64,000 nt of DNA from Peribacillus glennii (GTDB taxonomy: Bacteria; Bacillota; Bacilli; Bacillales; DSM-1321): contig NZ_QVTD01000011.1 in the NCBI RefSeq assembly GCF_003429105.1, forward strand, positions 124,001 through 188,000, given 5' to 3'. The translations under genes were made by a program, and so were the position numbers. The stretch's first letter is position 1, and every line of letters starts with the position of its first letter. The notes below the pieces were generated by a model. The model saw only the letters and a program-made list of their open reading frames with translations. It made no database searches and had not been told where the DNA came from. This document shows, one piece after another, positions 26,702-35,243 of this stretch.

Positions 26702-26839
26702 ATGCGGACATACTTGACAGCATCTGATATCGAAAAAGCTCTTGGAGAGTATTACGATGGTTCTAAACAGGGTTGGAATTTAATGTTCATTGGAGTAAAG
26801 GAATTAGTTGAAACAGGGAAAATTAGTTATAAAGGTTAG
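26702..26839 (+). CDS. possible 45-residue small protein
   Basis: ATG-started frame reading MRTYLTASDIEKALGEYYDG and ending VETGKISYKG. The composition looks protein-like, with alternating charged and hydrophobic residues. A GGTGA six bases upstream is a possible ribosome site. It resembles no family I know and could be the surviving end of a larger gene. Confidence 0.35.
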   Translation: MRTYLTASDIEKALGEYYDGSKQGWNLMFIGVKELVETGKISYKG

Positions 26840-27039
26840 AATTTTTTTGAGGAATCAAAAGTTATCTGGGAGACTTGATGTGGAATAGAACAACGCGATT
26901 CTCATATGGAAAAGCGTTATTTTTGTGTTTGTCTAAAATATAAAAAGCATGAAAACATTAAGTATTAGCAAAAGTACAGGACAACATGTTGGAGAAATAA
27001 GGGTAGCTGAAAATTTGCGCGATGAATGATGGAATTTCA

Positions 27040-27069
27040 AAAGAGATGCCGTAAGTATCTCTTTTTTTT
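27040..27069 (+). terminator. terminator upstream of yhaM
   Basis: AAAAGAGAT/ATCTCTTTT stem with a run of T residues. No confident gene ends before it, which hints that the small frames upstream are transcribed. Confidence 0.7.
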
Positions 27070-27133
27070 ACTTTCCCCAAAGTTTCAAACTGATATGTTA
27101 TAATATTTTTAGCAAAATAACGGAGGTAGCCGT

Positions 27134-28072
27134 ATGCAAAAAGGGATTATTCACTATGGCATTGGTGATTCAATAGATACATATATGTATATAAAAAGCA
27201 GTACCAAAGCAGTCGCAAGCAATGGAAAGCCTTTTTTGACCCTGATTCTTTCTGATAAGACAGGGGAAATCGAGGCTAAGCTTTGGGACGTTTCGGAAGA
27301 TGACGAGAAAAGCTTTGCCTCCGAAAAAGCCGTGAAAATCATGGGGGAAATACAGAATTATCGCGGCAGAAGCCAGTTGAAGATCAGAAATATCCGATTG
27401 ACAACCGACTTGGATGCTATTAATATATCAGATTTGATTCAGACGGCTCCCATCGGCCAGGAAGAAATGATGGGCAAGATCACGCAATACATCTTTGAAA
27501 TGAGGAATCCCAATATACAGCGGATTACGCGCCACTTGCTTAAAAAATACCAATCTGAATTCATTACATTTCCTGCTGCAACCAAGAATCACCATGAGTT
27601 CCTGTCAGGGCTTGCTTATCATGTCGTGTCCATGCTTGACCTGGCTAAGGCAATTGCCGGCTTGTACCCCAAGCTTAATAAGGATTTACTTTACGCGGGC
27701 GTGATTCTTCACGACCTTGGAAAGGTGATGGAATTGTCAGGGCCTGTTTCGACCGTGTATACAGTTGAAGGAAACTTGCTTGGACATATCACGATCATGG
27801 TAAGCGAAATCAGCAAGGCAGCTGATGAGCTGGGCATTGACGGTGAAGAAATCATGATTTTAAAGCATTTGGTCCTATCCCATCATGGGAAGGCAGAATG
27901 GGGCAGCCCGAAGCCGCCGCTTGTCATGGAAGCCGAAGTCCTTCATTATATCGATAATATCGATGCCAAGATTAATATGATGGACCGGGCCCTCGAAAGA
28001 GTAAAACCTGGCGAATTCACGGAGAGGGTCTTTGCCCTCGAAAACCGTTCGTTTTATAAACCGCAGCTATAA
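27134..28072 (+). CDS. yhaM: 3'-5' exoribonuclease YhaM
   Basis: 312 residues, the family length. An N-terminal OB fold ([20 protein letters not shown], residues about 31-50) binds nucleic acid. The HD phosphohydrolase domain reads [15 protein letters not shown] then [14 protein letters not shown] and [18 protein letters not shown]. It degrades RNA (and DNA in vitro) from the 3' end. ATG follows GGAGGTAG. It is followed by yhaL and prsA, as in B. subtilis. Confidence 0.94.
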   Translation: MQKGIIHYGIGDSIDTYMYIKSSTKAVASNGKPFLTLILSDKTGEIEAKLWDVSEDDEKSFASEKAVKIMGEIQNYRGRSQLKIRNIRLTTDLDAINISDLIQTAPIGQEEMMGKITQYIFEMRNPNIQRITRHLLKKYQSEFITFPAATKNHHEFLSGLAYHVVSMLDLAKAIAGLYPKLNKDLLYAGVILHDLGKVMELSGPVSTVYTVEGNLLGHITIMVSEISKAADELGIDGEEIMILKHLVLSHHGKAEWGSPKPPLVMEAEVLHYIDNIDAKINMMDRALERVKPGEFTERVFALENRSFYKPQL

Positions 28073-28077
28073 CGAAG

Positions 28078-28115
28078 AAATGCTTCTTCTCGAACAAGGG
28101 AGGAAGCATTTTTTT
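28078..28115 (+). terminator. yhaM terminator
   Basis: AAATGCTTCTTC/GGAGGAAGCATT stem followed by seven T residues. Confidence 0.8.
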
Positions 28116-28265
28116 ACTTTTTATGATGCATGTATGATGATAATCCATGTAAATATGCTAATCGGAAGAACAAGCATATTGCTGTGGGAAGAAGCATATT
28201 TTTTTAGCTGACGGCATATTTTCTACTAATGTTAAGGGACCAGCTCCCCGAAAGGAGAAAGTTTT

Positions 28266-28448
28266 ATGCCGATTTGGATTTGGCTTGTTTTGGCCGGTAT
28301 TATCGTAAGCGCGGTGATGACTGTACGAACAGCGAAACAGGAGCGGAAAGAGGACGAATTATATATTGAACAAGAAGGGCAAAAGTATATCGACAGGATG
28401 AACGAAGAAAAGGAAAAGAAGAAGAGTGGAGTGCAGCCCGGGACATGA
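28266..28448 (+). CDS. yhaL: sporulation protein YhaL
   Basis: 60 residues: one N-terminal membrane helix (IWLVLAGIIVSAVM) then a charged tail with EQEGQKYIDRMNEEKEKKK. Size, layout and position between yhaM and prsA match YhaL, a small sporulation-associated membrane protein whose mechanism is unknown to me. AAAGGAG precedes the ATG. Confidence 0.82.
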   Translation: MPIWIWLVLAGIIVSAVMTVRTAKQERKEDELYIEQEGQKYIDRMNEEKEKKKSGVQPGT

Positions 28449-28588
28449 ACGGAAAGGAAGCGGCAGAGTGGTCAATGAAAACCAATAGAAGACCCGGTGA
28501 TTGGCGACCCTGTTGAGGCTTAGAAAAGGGGAAAGCCTGCGAATATGTGTTAGGACAGTTGTATCTTTCCTATAAAAGGCCATAAATG

Positions 28589-28615
28589 TGGACTGCCCCA
28601 AAGTGGGACAGTCCT
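28589..28615. terminator. inverted repeat between convergent yhaL and prsA
   Basis: GGACTGCCCCA/TGGGACAGTCC stem. The T tail is poor on either strand, so it may be a weak bidirectional terminator. Confidence 0.5.
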
Positions 28616-28620
28616 ATTTG

Positions 28621-29496
28621 TTATTGCTGTTGAGCTTCTTGAGGCTTCAATGCCTTTTCTAAGTCTTTATCCTTAATATCAACATCAGCCTTTTTCAATT
28701 CCCTGTCCATTGCTTTTTGGACGGTTGCTTCATCAAGCTTCGCAGATTTTAAATCTTTTTCAATTTGTGTTTTCATTTCAGCATATGGCTTTAGCTCTTT
28801 CTTATCCATAAGCTGGATGATATGGTAACCGTGCTGGGATTTAACTGGCGCGCTGATTTCATTTTTCTTTAATGCATACGTTGCATTTTCGAATTCAGGA
28901 ACCATTTGTCCAGCTCCGAACCAGCCTAAGTCGCCGCCTTTTTCAGCAGAACCCGGATCCTGGGAGTATTTTTTGGCAAGGTCCTCAAATTTTTCACCCT
29001 TGTCCAGCTTTTGCTTCACTTCTTTAGCCGTTTTTTCATCTTTAAGCAGGATATGGCGGGCTTTTACTTCAGGCTTCAACGTATTATAATGCTCTTTCAT
29101 TTCCTTTTCTGAAACCTTTACGTCTTTAAGGGCCGCTTGTTCCCGCATCATCATCACTTTTATATAGCGCTTAAACGCCTTCTCGTCTTTAAAGCCTTCC
29201 TGGGCAAGGACCATATCAAAGCTTTGGCCCATCTGTTCCATCTGTCCTTTGATTTCGTCTACCCTTTTATCCACTTCTTTATCAGAGACCTTATAATTCT
29301 CGGAAAGGACTTCTTCATAAACAAGCTCCTGGATGACCTGGTTGCCGTGTCTTTCCTTCATGGCATTATATAGTTCTTCTTTTGAAATATCCCCGGCTTT
29401 CGTTTCGACAACAGCTTCTGAATCCGCGCCGTTGTTGCAAGCAGTAAGGCCAATCAGACCGGCTGCAACTGCAATCGATAATGCCCATTTCCTCAT
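28621..29496 (-). CDS. prsA: foldase lipoprotein PrsA (parvulin-type PPIase)
   Basis: Extracytoplasmic folding catalyst for exported proteins, 291 residues. A lipoprotein signal with lipobox LTAC (Cys 20) is followed by a helical N-terminal domain. The parvulin domain starts at VKARHILLKDEKTAKEV and runs through GGDLGWFGAGQMVPEF to SQHGYHIIQLMD (about residues 135-225). A helical, lysine-rich tail ends in PQEAQQQ. It lies beside scoC and ecsABC, other secretion-related genes. Confidence 0.96.
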   Translation of the reverse strand: MRKWALSIAVAAGLIGLTACNNGADSEAVVETKAGDISKEELYNAMKERHGNQVIQELVYEEVLSENYKVSDKEVDKRVDEIKGQMEQMGQSFDMVLAQEGFKDEKAFKRYIKVMMMREQAALKDVKVSEKEMKEHYNTLKPEVKARHILLKDEKTAKEVKQKLDKGEKFEDLAKKYSQDPGSAEKGGDLGWFGAGQMVPEFENATYALKKNEISAPVKSQHGYHIIQLMDKKELKPYAEMKTQIEKDLKSAKLDEATVQKAMDRELKKADVDIKDKDLEKALKPQEAQQQ

Positions 29497-29693
29497 TAAA
29501 AAACAACTCCTGTATATATATTCGTGTTCGTTTACTTAATCCACAAATCTTACTATAACATATAATGGGACTTTTACAAAAAATAATATCATGAATTTCT
29601 TTCCCTGAAATTTATGAAAACTGGGTAAATGACCTACCCAAAATAATAGCCCTTACATATGATGTAACGAAAATAACAAAGGAGGCGGGAAAT

Positions 29694-29786
29694 ATGACAG
29701 ATGGCGGTTATGCCGGCGGCGGTTTTGCTTTTTTGGTGGTACTGTTTATCTTATTGGTTATCGTAGGGTGCGCTTGTTCTTGGTAA
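29694..29786 (+). CDS. YjcZ-family sporulation protein, copy 1 (30 aa)
   Basis: Encodes MTDGGYAGGGFAFLVVLFIL and ends VIVGCACSW. The glycine-rich head plus one membrane helix with a Cys-Trp end is the YjcZ/SscA-like pattern of tiny spore proteins. AAAGGAGGCGGGAA precedes the ATG. CATATGATG about 35 bases upstream loosely resembles a sigma-K -10 element. A similar copy follows 128 bases on. Confidence 0.8.
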   Translation: MTDGGYAGGGFAFLVVLFILLVIVGCACSW

Positions 29787-29914
29787 GCTTTAATCATAAT
29801 ATGTAAGAAGAAGCCCAAACCCCTTAAGGATATGCAGAATAAGATAAGATAGCTGCAGTGTCGGGATATATAACGAATTGCAGCTGATTTCTCCATAAGA
29901 AAGGAGGAAAATCA

Positions 29915-30013
29915 ATGTCTGGAGGATATGCTGGAGGTTTCGGCAACGGTTTTGCTTTACTCGTTGTTCTTTTCATCCTATTGGTAATCATCGGATGTTC
30001 CTGCTGGTACTAA
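29915..30013 (+). CDS. YjcZ-family sporulation protein, copy 2 (32 aa)
   Basis: Reads MSGGYAGGFGNGFALLVVLF, ending in VIIGCSCWY; clearly a paralogue of the gene just before it. AAGGAGG lies at standard distance from the ATG. A strong hairpin terminator follows. It is probably a late sporulation membrane or coat peptide, by family. Confidence 0.82.
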   Translation: MSGGYAGGFGNGFALLVVLFILLVIIGCSCWY

Positions 30014-30022
30014 TTTTGTTAC

Positions 30023-30059
30023 GAAAAAAGAGAAGCGCATTTTCGCGCTTCTCTTTTTT
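30023..30059 (+). terminator. terminator after the YjcZ pair
   Basis: AAAAAGAGAAGCGC/GCGCTTCTCTTTTTT perfect stem with its own T run. Confidence 0.9.
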
Positions 30060-30095
30060 AACTTATCCTGTTTTCCTTAGTTGATTCGAATGTTC

Positions 30096-30278
30096 CTATG
30101 TATAGAGTATTTCGAGATAAGAAGATAAGAGCAGGATCGTAATTAGTATGTTAATTGTTCGAAAAACCTTGGGCTGCCGGTCTTCAGGAATTTCTTTTTG
30201 CAGACATAAAGCATTTGTCATGCTGTTCACGTTGTATAAAATTACGATCGAGAAGAGAATAAAAAATAACGAAATCAC
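30096..30278 (-). CDS. small membrane protein (60 aa), unknown
   Basis: Two hydrophobic segments (ISLFFILFSIVILYNV and TINILITILLLSSYLEIL) joined by a polar loop with KEIPEDRQPKV. AAGGAGG lies ten bases before the GTG chosen as start; the ATG further up has no site. I do not recognise the family. It lies downstream of scoC on the same strand. Confidence 0.55.
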   Translation of the reverse strand: MISLFFILFSIVILYNVNSMTNALCLQKEIPEDRQPKVFRTINILITILLLSSYLEILYT

Positions 30279-30561
30279 TTCCTGAATCCCTCCTTGAAGC
30301 ATTCATGTATATTTACGATACCAAATATTATCCAAAAAAGATAGACTAAAAGTTTGGGATTGTATGAGGAAGGGATTCTCGACAATTGAAAGGATGGATA
30401 AGGGAGAGGTGATACCAAAGTATTTTTGTGAAGAGATGAGCATGCGTATGGAAACAAGAAGCGGAGGTTTCTAACCATAGTCCGCTTAATGGAGATTGGC
30501 AGCGTTTTAGAGCCTGCAGGGTTTGATCCAATGCCATGGGGTTGAATAGAAATCATCCTGC

Positions 30562-31140
30562 TCAGACAGGCTCAGCCTCTTTTTCTATCTTTTTTTTTGT
30601 GATTTTTCCCTCTTCGACTTCAAATTGCTTATCGATATTGGCAAATGACCGTTCGAATATTTCCATAAAGTCTTCTCCGTAAATATTTCGAATTACCGCC
30701 ATCATTTCAATCATATCAGGGAATTTGCCATACAAATCACGCAGCGGAAGCGCGCCGGAGAATACAGCATTATTGTCCGGGTTATATGTTTCCATCAGGC
30801 TTAGCAAGATATTTTCGCCTTTGTCGGTGATTTGAATGTAAGTATTTCTTTTGTCATTTTCTTTTTTTGAGAACCGTAACAGCCCCCGTTCTTCCAGCTT
30901 TTTTGAAAAGTTGAAGGCGGTTGACACGTGCATTACACCGAATTTGGCAACATCGGAAATGGATGCACCGTTTAAATGATAGGCGATCCATAAAATATGA
31001 TGCTCATTAATATTGAGGTCAAACGGTTTGATCCATTGCTGCCAATCCTTCTCAATCGATTTCCACAGGGCCTTGCTTAATTGGGCGACCCGCTGGCTGA
31101 AAAGCAAGGCGTCTTTCATAGAATAATTTTTATCCTGCAT
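30562..31140 (-). CDS. scoC: MarR-family transition-state regulator ScoC (Hpr)
   Basis: Winged-helix repressor, about 192 residues, that in B. subtilis represses extracellular protease genes and some uptake operons. The recognition region reads [30 protein letters not shown] (two helices, about residues 60-90), followed by the wing [17 protein letters not shown]. The acidic/basic tail is typical of ScoC. I start at the ATG with GGTGAG upstream; the GTG 12 bases before it has none. Neighbours prsA and ecsABC also influence exoprotease output. Confidence 0.92.
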   Translation of the reverse strand: MQDKNYSMKDALLFSQRVAQLSKALWKSIEKDWQQWIKPFDLNINEHHILWIAYHLNGASISDVAKFGVMHVSTAFNFSKKLEERGLLRFSKKENDKRNTYIQITDKGENILLSLMETYNPDNNAVFSGALPLRDLYGKFPDMIEMMAVIRNIYGEDFMEIFERSFANIDKQFEVEEGKITKKKIEKEAEPV

Positions 31141-31454
31141 GTACTGGCTCACCTACTTTTATAATTCTCTATATTTATTATGACAATAAAATAAAAATTA
31201 ATAAAGATAAAAATTAACAAAATTTTTAGAAACTTCAAGAAGCAATAGTTTCCTACTGGAAAATCCAAATGGGTTTCCACATGGCTGCCATAAATAAAAT
31301 ATAGAGAAATTGTAATAAATTCGCGGATTTCCCACACGCATTAATCATACTTCAGCCCGCATGCTGTGGATGGACCTGCTCAAACCTGACTGGAAAATGA
31401 AGATGAAATCCGGGCATTGAGGCATACAGCCTCCTGTATGCACCGGATGTTTAA
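31141..31454. other. scoC-yhaH gap
   Basis: AT-rich upstream part (scoC promoter side), then an elaborate inverted repeat at 31408-31448. No gene or clear promoter consensus is visible. Confidence 0.5.
31408..31448. repeat. two-part inverted repeat downstream of scoC start region
   Basis: Outer arms ATCCGG/CCGGAT enclose the perfect inner arms GCATACAG/CTGTATGC. There is no T run on either side, so it is not a typical terminator unless it serves yhaH weakly. Confidence 0.5.
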
Positions 31455-31832
31455 CTAGTTAGTTTGTTTTAAGATTGGTGAAGCCGTTGCAGTGTTCTCC
31501 AATTCACTAATTGAAGATTCAATTTCCTGGATATGGCTTGTCAGCTCCTGCTTATTGGGTTCTATGTCCTGCTTCCAGTTTTCAATAAGTATCTTAACAT
31601 CTGCGATAAAAGAGTTGATGGAATCTTTGCTTACTTTCGATGCTTGAGCTGTTTCATCTTTGATATCTATAAGACGCTCCTTAACTTCCGCAAGTGTTGC
31701 CAAAATTTCATCCTTATTATCTTTTATTTTTGTTCTCAGCTCTTTCCCGGATGTAGGTGCATTAAGCATAGTTGCAGCACCAGCGATAACGGTGCCCGTG
31801 AGGAATCCGACAATAAAAGACTTTGCATTCAT
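31455..31832 (-). CDS. yhaH: YtxH-domain protein YhaH
   Basis: 125 residues: an N-terminal membrane or hydrophobic stretch (FIVGFLTGTVIAGAATML), the YtxH-like APTSGKELRTKIKDN, then a helical Lys/Glu-rich region. It is a YtxH/DUF948-like envelope protein, and its position between scoC and trpP matches yhaH. The start ATG follows GAGGTGA. Its role is unknown beyond stress/envelope association in the family. Confidence 0.8.
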   Translation of the reverse strand: MNAKSFIVGFLTGTVIAGAATMLNAPTSGKELRTKIKDNKDEILATLAEVKERLIDIKDETAQASKVSKDSINSFIADVKILIENWKQDIEPNKQELTSHIQEIESSISELENTATASPILKQTN

Positions 31833-32134
31833 ATTGATCACCTCGTGTTCAAATTTTTTAAAAAGGTTGTGTAAAGACCAGAAAAACAGGAAGGATGCTT
31901 TGCATATAGGAATAAAGAGGTTGGCCTTTTTTAAAAAGTACCATAATTTTCATGTATTTGAAAGTGAATCATTCATTATATCTTTATATCACAAAAACTT
32001 TCATCTAAACATAAAAAAGAAAATATTTAGTATTTAAAAATAGTGTGGTTCCAGAATAGAGGAAAGGGAATAATCCGTAGACAAGCGGCATAAACATGTA
32101 AGCAGTAACACTCGATCAAAAGGAGGGGACATTC
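31833..32134. other. divergent intergenic region
   Basis: AT-rich region between yhaH (leftward) and a small rightward membrane gene. It probably holds both promoters; I see no clean -35/-10 pair, repeat or RNA motif. Confidence 0.4.
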
Positions 32135-32326
32135 TTGGTGAAAGTGATGTATGTAATCTTTACGTTGGGCGCCCTATGCCTTGCAGGAATGCTGTACTTT
32201 CTGGGCCAATCAAGGCAACCAGGGGTTTATCCTCCTAAACAGCATATGAAAAAGCGCGCATTGAAGCTTGGACTCGCAGGGGCAGTCCTGTTCTTTATTG
32301 GATTCATCATTCAGTCATTCAAGTAA
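32135..32326 (+). CDS. small two-helix membrane protein (about 63 aa)
   Basis: Hydrophobic segments VMYVIFTLGALCLAGMLYFL and LGLAGAVLFFIGFIIQSF flank a polar loop, QSRQPGVYPPKQHMKKR. AGGAGGGG lies before a TTG and a GTG in tandem; either could start it. The terminator directly after supports a real gene. Family not recognised. Confidence 0.65.
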   Translation: MVKVMYVIFTLGALCLAGMLYFLGQSRQPGVYPPKQHMKKRALKLGLAGAVLFFIGFIIQSFK

Positions 32327-32342
32327 CTGAACAAAATATAGA

Positions 32343-32372
32343 AAAACACCGGAAAGAAATCCGGTGTTTTTT
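32343..32372. terminator. bidirectional terminator between the small gene and trpP
   Basis: AAACACCGGA/TCCGGTGTTT stem flanked by A and T tracts, suited to both convergent genes. Confidence 0.85.
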
Positions 32373-32377
32373 GCGAT

Positions 32378-32896
32378 TTAAACCTGTGCTGTAATATTTG
32401 ACTTTTTTAGGATTCCGCTGATGATTGGGTAAAGGATTGCCACAGCCACAGTGTTCAGGGCAGCAGCCGGCAATACCGCAGCTGTAAACATACCTACGAA
32501 AGCCCCAGGCAGCCCGACAATAAAATAGGCGGATGTCAGAAAGACAATGCCGGAAATCAATGTCCCGACCGCGGTCAAAACAGCGATCGTAACGGTTGAG
32601 CCAGCATACTTTTTAAATACTGTCAGCATCAAATAAAAAACAAATGCAGTAATGAATTTATCTATGATATTTGGGATGAATCCGCCGGGAAAGGATGAAG
32701 TCAGGCCGGATATAATCCCGCTCGCAATTGCAACGAGGAATACACTTTTTTTGTCGGGAAACAGGACAATGGCCAAAAATGTCATGATAAGCATCATGTC
32801 CGGTTTCATTCCAAGGACAAAGCCAGGGATTATTATGTGCAGGGCTGCTCCTATCCCCACCATCAGGGATAAAGCCGCAAGCATTTTCGTATTCAT
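32378..32896 (-). CDS. trpP: tryptophan transporter TrpP
   Basis: 172-residue integral membrane protein with about five helices and the motifs GAALHIIIPGFVLGMKPDMML and GIISGLTSSFPGGFIPNIIDK, which identify the TrpP family. It imports tryptophan. The ribosome site lies inside an array of GAG/TAG triplets (32899-32925) that would bind the TRAP protein, so translation is probably repressed when tryptophan is plentiful, as known for B. subtilis trpP. Next gene on the strand is serC, upstream. Confidence 0.93.
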   Translation of the reverse strand: MNTKMLAALSLMVGIGAALHIIIPGFVLGMKPDMMLIMTFLAIVLFPDKKSVFLVAIASGIISGLTSSFPGGFIPNIIDKFITAFVFYLMLTVFKKYAGSTVTIAVLTAVGTLISGIVFLTSAYFIVGLPGAFVGMFTAAVLPAAALNTVAVAILYPIISGILKKSNITAQV

Positions 32897-32898
32897 TT

Positions 32899-32925
32899 CT
32901 CATCTCTCCTATTCTCTTCTCACTC
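32899..32925 (-). promoter_or_regulatory. TRAP-binding triplet array over the trpP ribosome site
   Basis: On the minus strand: GAG, GAG, GAG, TAG, GAG, GAG, with spacers of 1, 2, 2, 2, 2 bases, ending two bases before the ATG and including the Shine-Dalgarno. (G/U)AG triplets at two-to-three base spacing are the TRAP target. Confidence 0.8.
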
Positions 32926-33026
32926 TTTTTATTTGGCTTCCCCAGCAGTGCGCTAATTGCCTGATGCGGAAAGTTTCCATCAGTATACCATGCCTTCTGT
33001 ATTTTTTGAAGGATTTCTTTAAAACT

Positions 33027-34130
33027 TTACGCTTTAATAGCTGCAGAAGAATACGATTCCTTGAAATTCTTCATGAATCCGACAAGCTTCTCGCAGTGTG
33101 ATAAAGGTACTGCATTATAGATGGAAGCCCGGCATCCCCCGACAGATCGATGGCCATTCAAGCCAACAAAACCGGCCAGTTTTGCCTCTTCCAGGAATTT
33201 TTTTGTCGCAGCCTCATCAGGAAGAGTGAACGTAACATTCATATGTGAGCGGCTTTCTGGCTGGGCGTGACCTTTGTAAAAGCCTTCACTGTTATCTATC
33301 GCGTCATAAATGAGTTTTGCCTTGGCGGTATTGTTTTCCTGAAGCACTTCTACGCCCCCCTGATCCTTTACCCATTCTAAAACAAGGGAGAGCAGATAGA
33401 TCGCTAAAGTTGGCGGTGTATTATAAAGCGAATTGTTTTTTATATGTGTTTCATAATTCAGCATCGTTGGCAGGTTTGTAAGAGAGCTGTTAACTAAATC
33501 TTTGCGGATAATGACAACCGTTACCCCGGAAGGACCGAGATTTTTTTGGGCACCAGCATATATCAGTCCAAATTTACTGATATCGATTTTCTTGCTCAAT
33601 ATATCGCTTGACATATCAGCAACGAGCGGCACTTCTTCCAATACCGGGTAATTGTTCCACTGCGTACCAAAAATTGTATTGTTCGTCGTGATGTGGACAT
33701 AGGCTGCATCTTCGCCAAAAGAAATTTCATCGGCTGAAGGAATGTAGGTATAATTAGTGTCCTTTGCAGAAGCGGCGACTGCAGTATCGCCGATTTTTCC
33801 AGCTTCGTTCAGCGCCTTTTCTGACCAGGAACCTGTGAGCACATAGTATGCCTTTTTGCCAGTGCTAAGCAAATTCATCGGTACCATAGAGAATTGGAGG
33901 CTGGCACCGCCCTGTAAAAACAGGATTTCATAATTATCCGGAATATCCATAATTTCTTTCAGCAACGAAATCGCCTTGTTATGGATGTTTTCGAATGTTT
34001 GGCTTCTATGGCTTAATTCCATAACCGACATGCCAGTGTCCTCGATATTCAGCCATTCTTGCTGGGCCTTTTGTAAAACTGCCTCAGGCAATGCGGCAGG
34101 TCCGGCGTTAAAGTTTAATGCACGTTTCAT
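33027..34130 (-). CDS. serC: phosphoserine aminotransferase
   Basis: PLP enzyme of serine biosynthesis that converts 3-phosphohydroxypyruvate to phosphoserine with glutamate. The N-terminus reads LNFNAGPAALPEAVL, the PLP lysine is in YAGAQKNLGPSGVTVV (near residue 200), and GLNGHRSVGGCRASIYNA marks the C-terminus. Length is 367. AAAGGAGG lies eight bases before this ATG; an upstream in-frame start is unsupported. It stands between trpP and hit, as in B. subtilis. Confidence 0.96.
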   Translation of the reverse strand: MKRALNFNAGPAALPEAVLQKAQQEWLNIEDTGMSVMELSHRSQTFENIHNKAISLLKEIMDIPDNYEILFLQGGASLQFSMVPMNLLSTGKKAYYVLTGSWSEKALNEAGKIGDTAVAASAKDTNYTYIPSADEISFGEDAAYVHITTNNTIFGTQWNNYPVLEEVPLVADMSSDILSKKIDISKFGLIYAGAQKNLGPSGVTVVIIRKDLVNSSLTNLPTMLNYETHIKNNSLYNTPPTLAIYLLSLVLEWVKDQGGVEVLQENNTAKAKLIYDAIDNSEGFYKGHAQPESRSHMNVTFTLPDEAATKKFLEEAKLAGFVGLNGHRSVGGCRASIYNAVPLSHCEKLVGFMKNFKESYSSAAIKA

Positions 34131-34273
34131 TGGGCTTCCTCCTTTACAGTGATGCGCTAAAGTGAAAATTTTATATCTATCGTACCAGAAATGTTCGACA
34201 AAATGGAACATAATTTTGAATTTTCCCTTAAATAATTTTGAGCGTAATCCAGTAGTATAAACTTTCCCATTTG

Positions 34274-34305
34274 CAAAAAAACCAGGGAAGAATATGTCCC
34301 TGGTC
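34274..34305 (-). terminator. hit terminator
   Basis: On the minus strand ACCAGGGA/TCCCTGGT is followed by seven T residues. Confidence 0.85.
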
Positions 34306-34324
34306 CTTCAAACTGTTTAGTTGT

Positions 34325-34750
34325 TTATTTTTTAATATGCTTAGAAATCGAAGCTGCGATATTTTGCAGGTCTTCCGGTGAATATTCACTGGTGTGTGTC
34401 TTCCACATGGCCCCGAAGCCGTCTCCGTCCCCATGGCGCGGGATGAGGTGCATATGGTAATGGAAAACGGACTGTCCCGCTGCTTCCCCATTGTTGTTGA
34501 GAATGTTCAAGCCGATTGGATTGAACTCCTCTTTGATGGCTTTGGCAATTTCCGGAACCGCTTCGAATAAATTTTTCGCAATTTCAGGTGTTAATTCATA
34601 GATGTTTTCTTTATGTGCTTTTGGAATGACCAATGTATGTCCTTTTGTTACCTGGCTGATATCCAGAAAGGCGAGGACATGTTCATTTTCAAATACTTTT
34701 GCCCCGGGGATATCCCCGTTTATGATGCTGCAGAATATGCAATCACTCAT
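34325..34750 (-). CDS. hit: HIT-family protein (histidine triad nucleotide hydrolase)
   Basis: 141 residues. The histidine triad is HYHMHLIPR, preceded by GQSVFHYH, and the N-terminal zinc-type Cys pair is DCIFC. Members hydrolyse nucleoside phosphoramidates and similar compounds in the cytosol. The start at MSDCIF is chosen over an upstream ATG since family members begin there. It is divergent from ecsA across a 944-base gap; in B. subtilis the two are adjacent. Confidence 0.93.
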   Translation of the reverse strand: MSDCIFCSIINGDIPGAKVFENEHVLAFLDISQVTKGHTLVIPKAHKENIYELTPEIAKNLFEAVPEIAKAIKEEFNPIGLNILNNNGEAAGQSVFHYHMHLIPRHGDGDGFGAMWKTHTSEYSPEDLQNIAASISKHIKK

Positions 34751-34882
34751 GAAAACCCATCCCTTCAATTAAAATTTTTCATAAACATGGATGTTTTTTC
34801 TATCGTATCATAGCTTGTTCGAAAAGGGGAATCTGAAAAATGGAGGGGTGTGATGTAAATTTTATAAAAAGTCGGCACCAGC

Positions 34883-35095
34883 TGAATCGTTGATATAGCC
34901 CCCGGAATTATTGAAAAATCAATCTGGATTGTAACATGTATAACTCACGTGAATTATTGAAAATTCAATCTCAATTGTGGATATAGGTTGTCATTATTAT
35001 ATGGGATTATCACATGTAGTTACAGCGTAGTAAATTGTTGAAGCAGAGATTTGAAGGATTGATATGTCCGTTCAATTATTGATAAGAAACCGGCC
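34883..35095. repeat. degenerate GAATTATTGA repeat
   Basis: GAATTATTGA recurs at 34905 and 34951 (46 bases apart, with flanking matches AAATTCAATC-like). Weaker forms are GAATCGTTGATA near 34883, AAATTGTTGAAG near 35031 and CAATTATTGATA near 35076. Confidence 0.45.
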
Positions 35096-35179
35096 ATCCT
35101 TGAAATGTTTGCCAGGAAACATGTTTCCTAATTTGGCAAATGCAGCGGCTTGACATCATGGTGACAGGGTTTATTTTTT

Positions 35180-35218
35180 TGTGCAAAGTAAAACAGGATG
35201 CAACCGAAAGTTGCATCC
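35180..35218 (-). terminator. strong orphan terminator on the minus strand
   Basis: Perfect 11-base arms CAGGATGCAAC/GTTGCATCCTG with a TTTCG loop; on the minus strand the tail is GTTTTACTTT. It follows the decayed frame and no intact gene. Confidence 0.75.
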
Positions 35219-35243
35219 TGCCCAGAAAAAGGGGTTCAGCTTC

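Larger units (their letters stand above)
26484..27133. other. gene-poor gap with two terminators and small ORFs
   Basis: Between the HExxH gene and yhaM. It holds one terminator at each end, a 45-codon frame (26702-26839) and a 26-codon frame (26949-27029, reading MKTLSISKSTGQHVGEIRV) with no good ribosome site. The rest is AT-rich with nothing recognised. It may be the relic of a larger locus. Confidence 0.5.
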
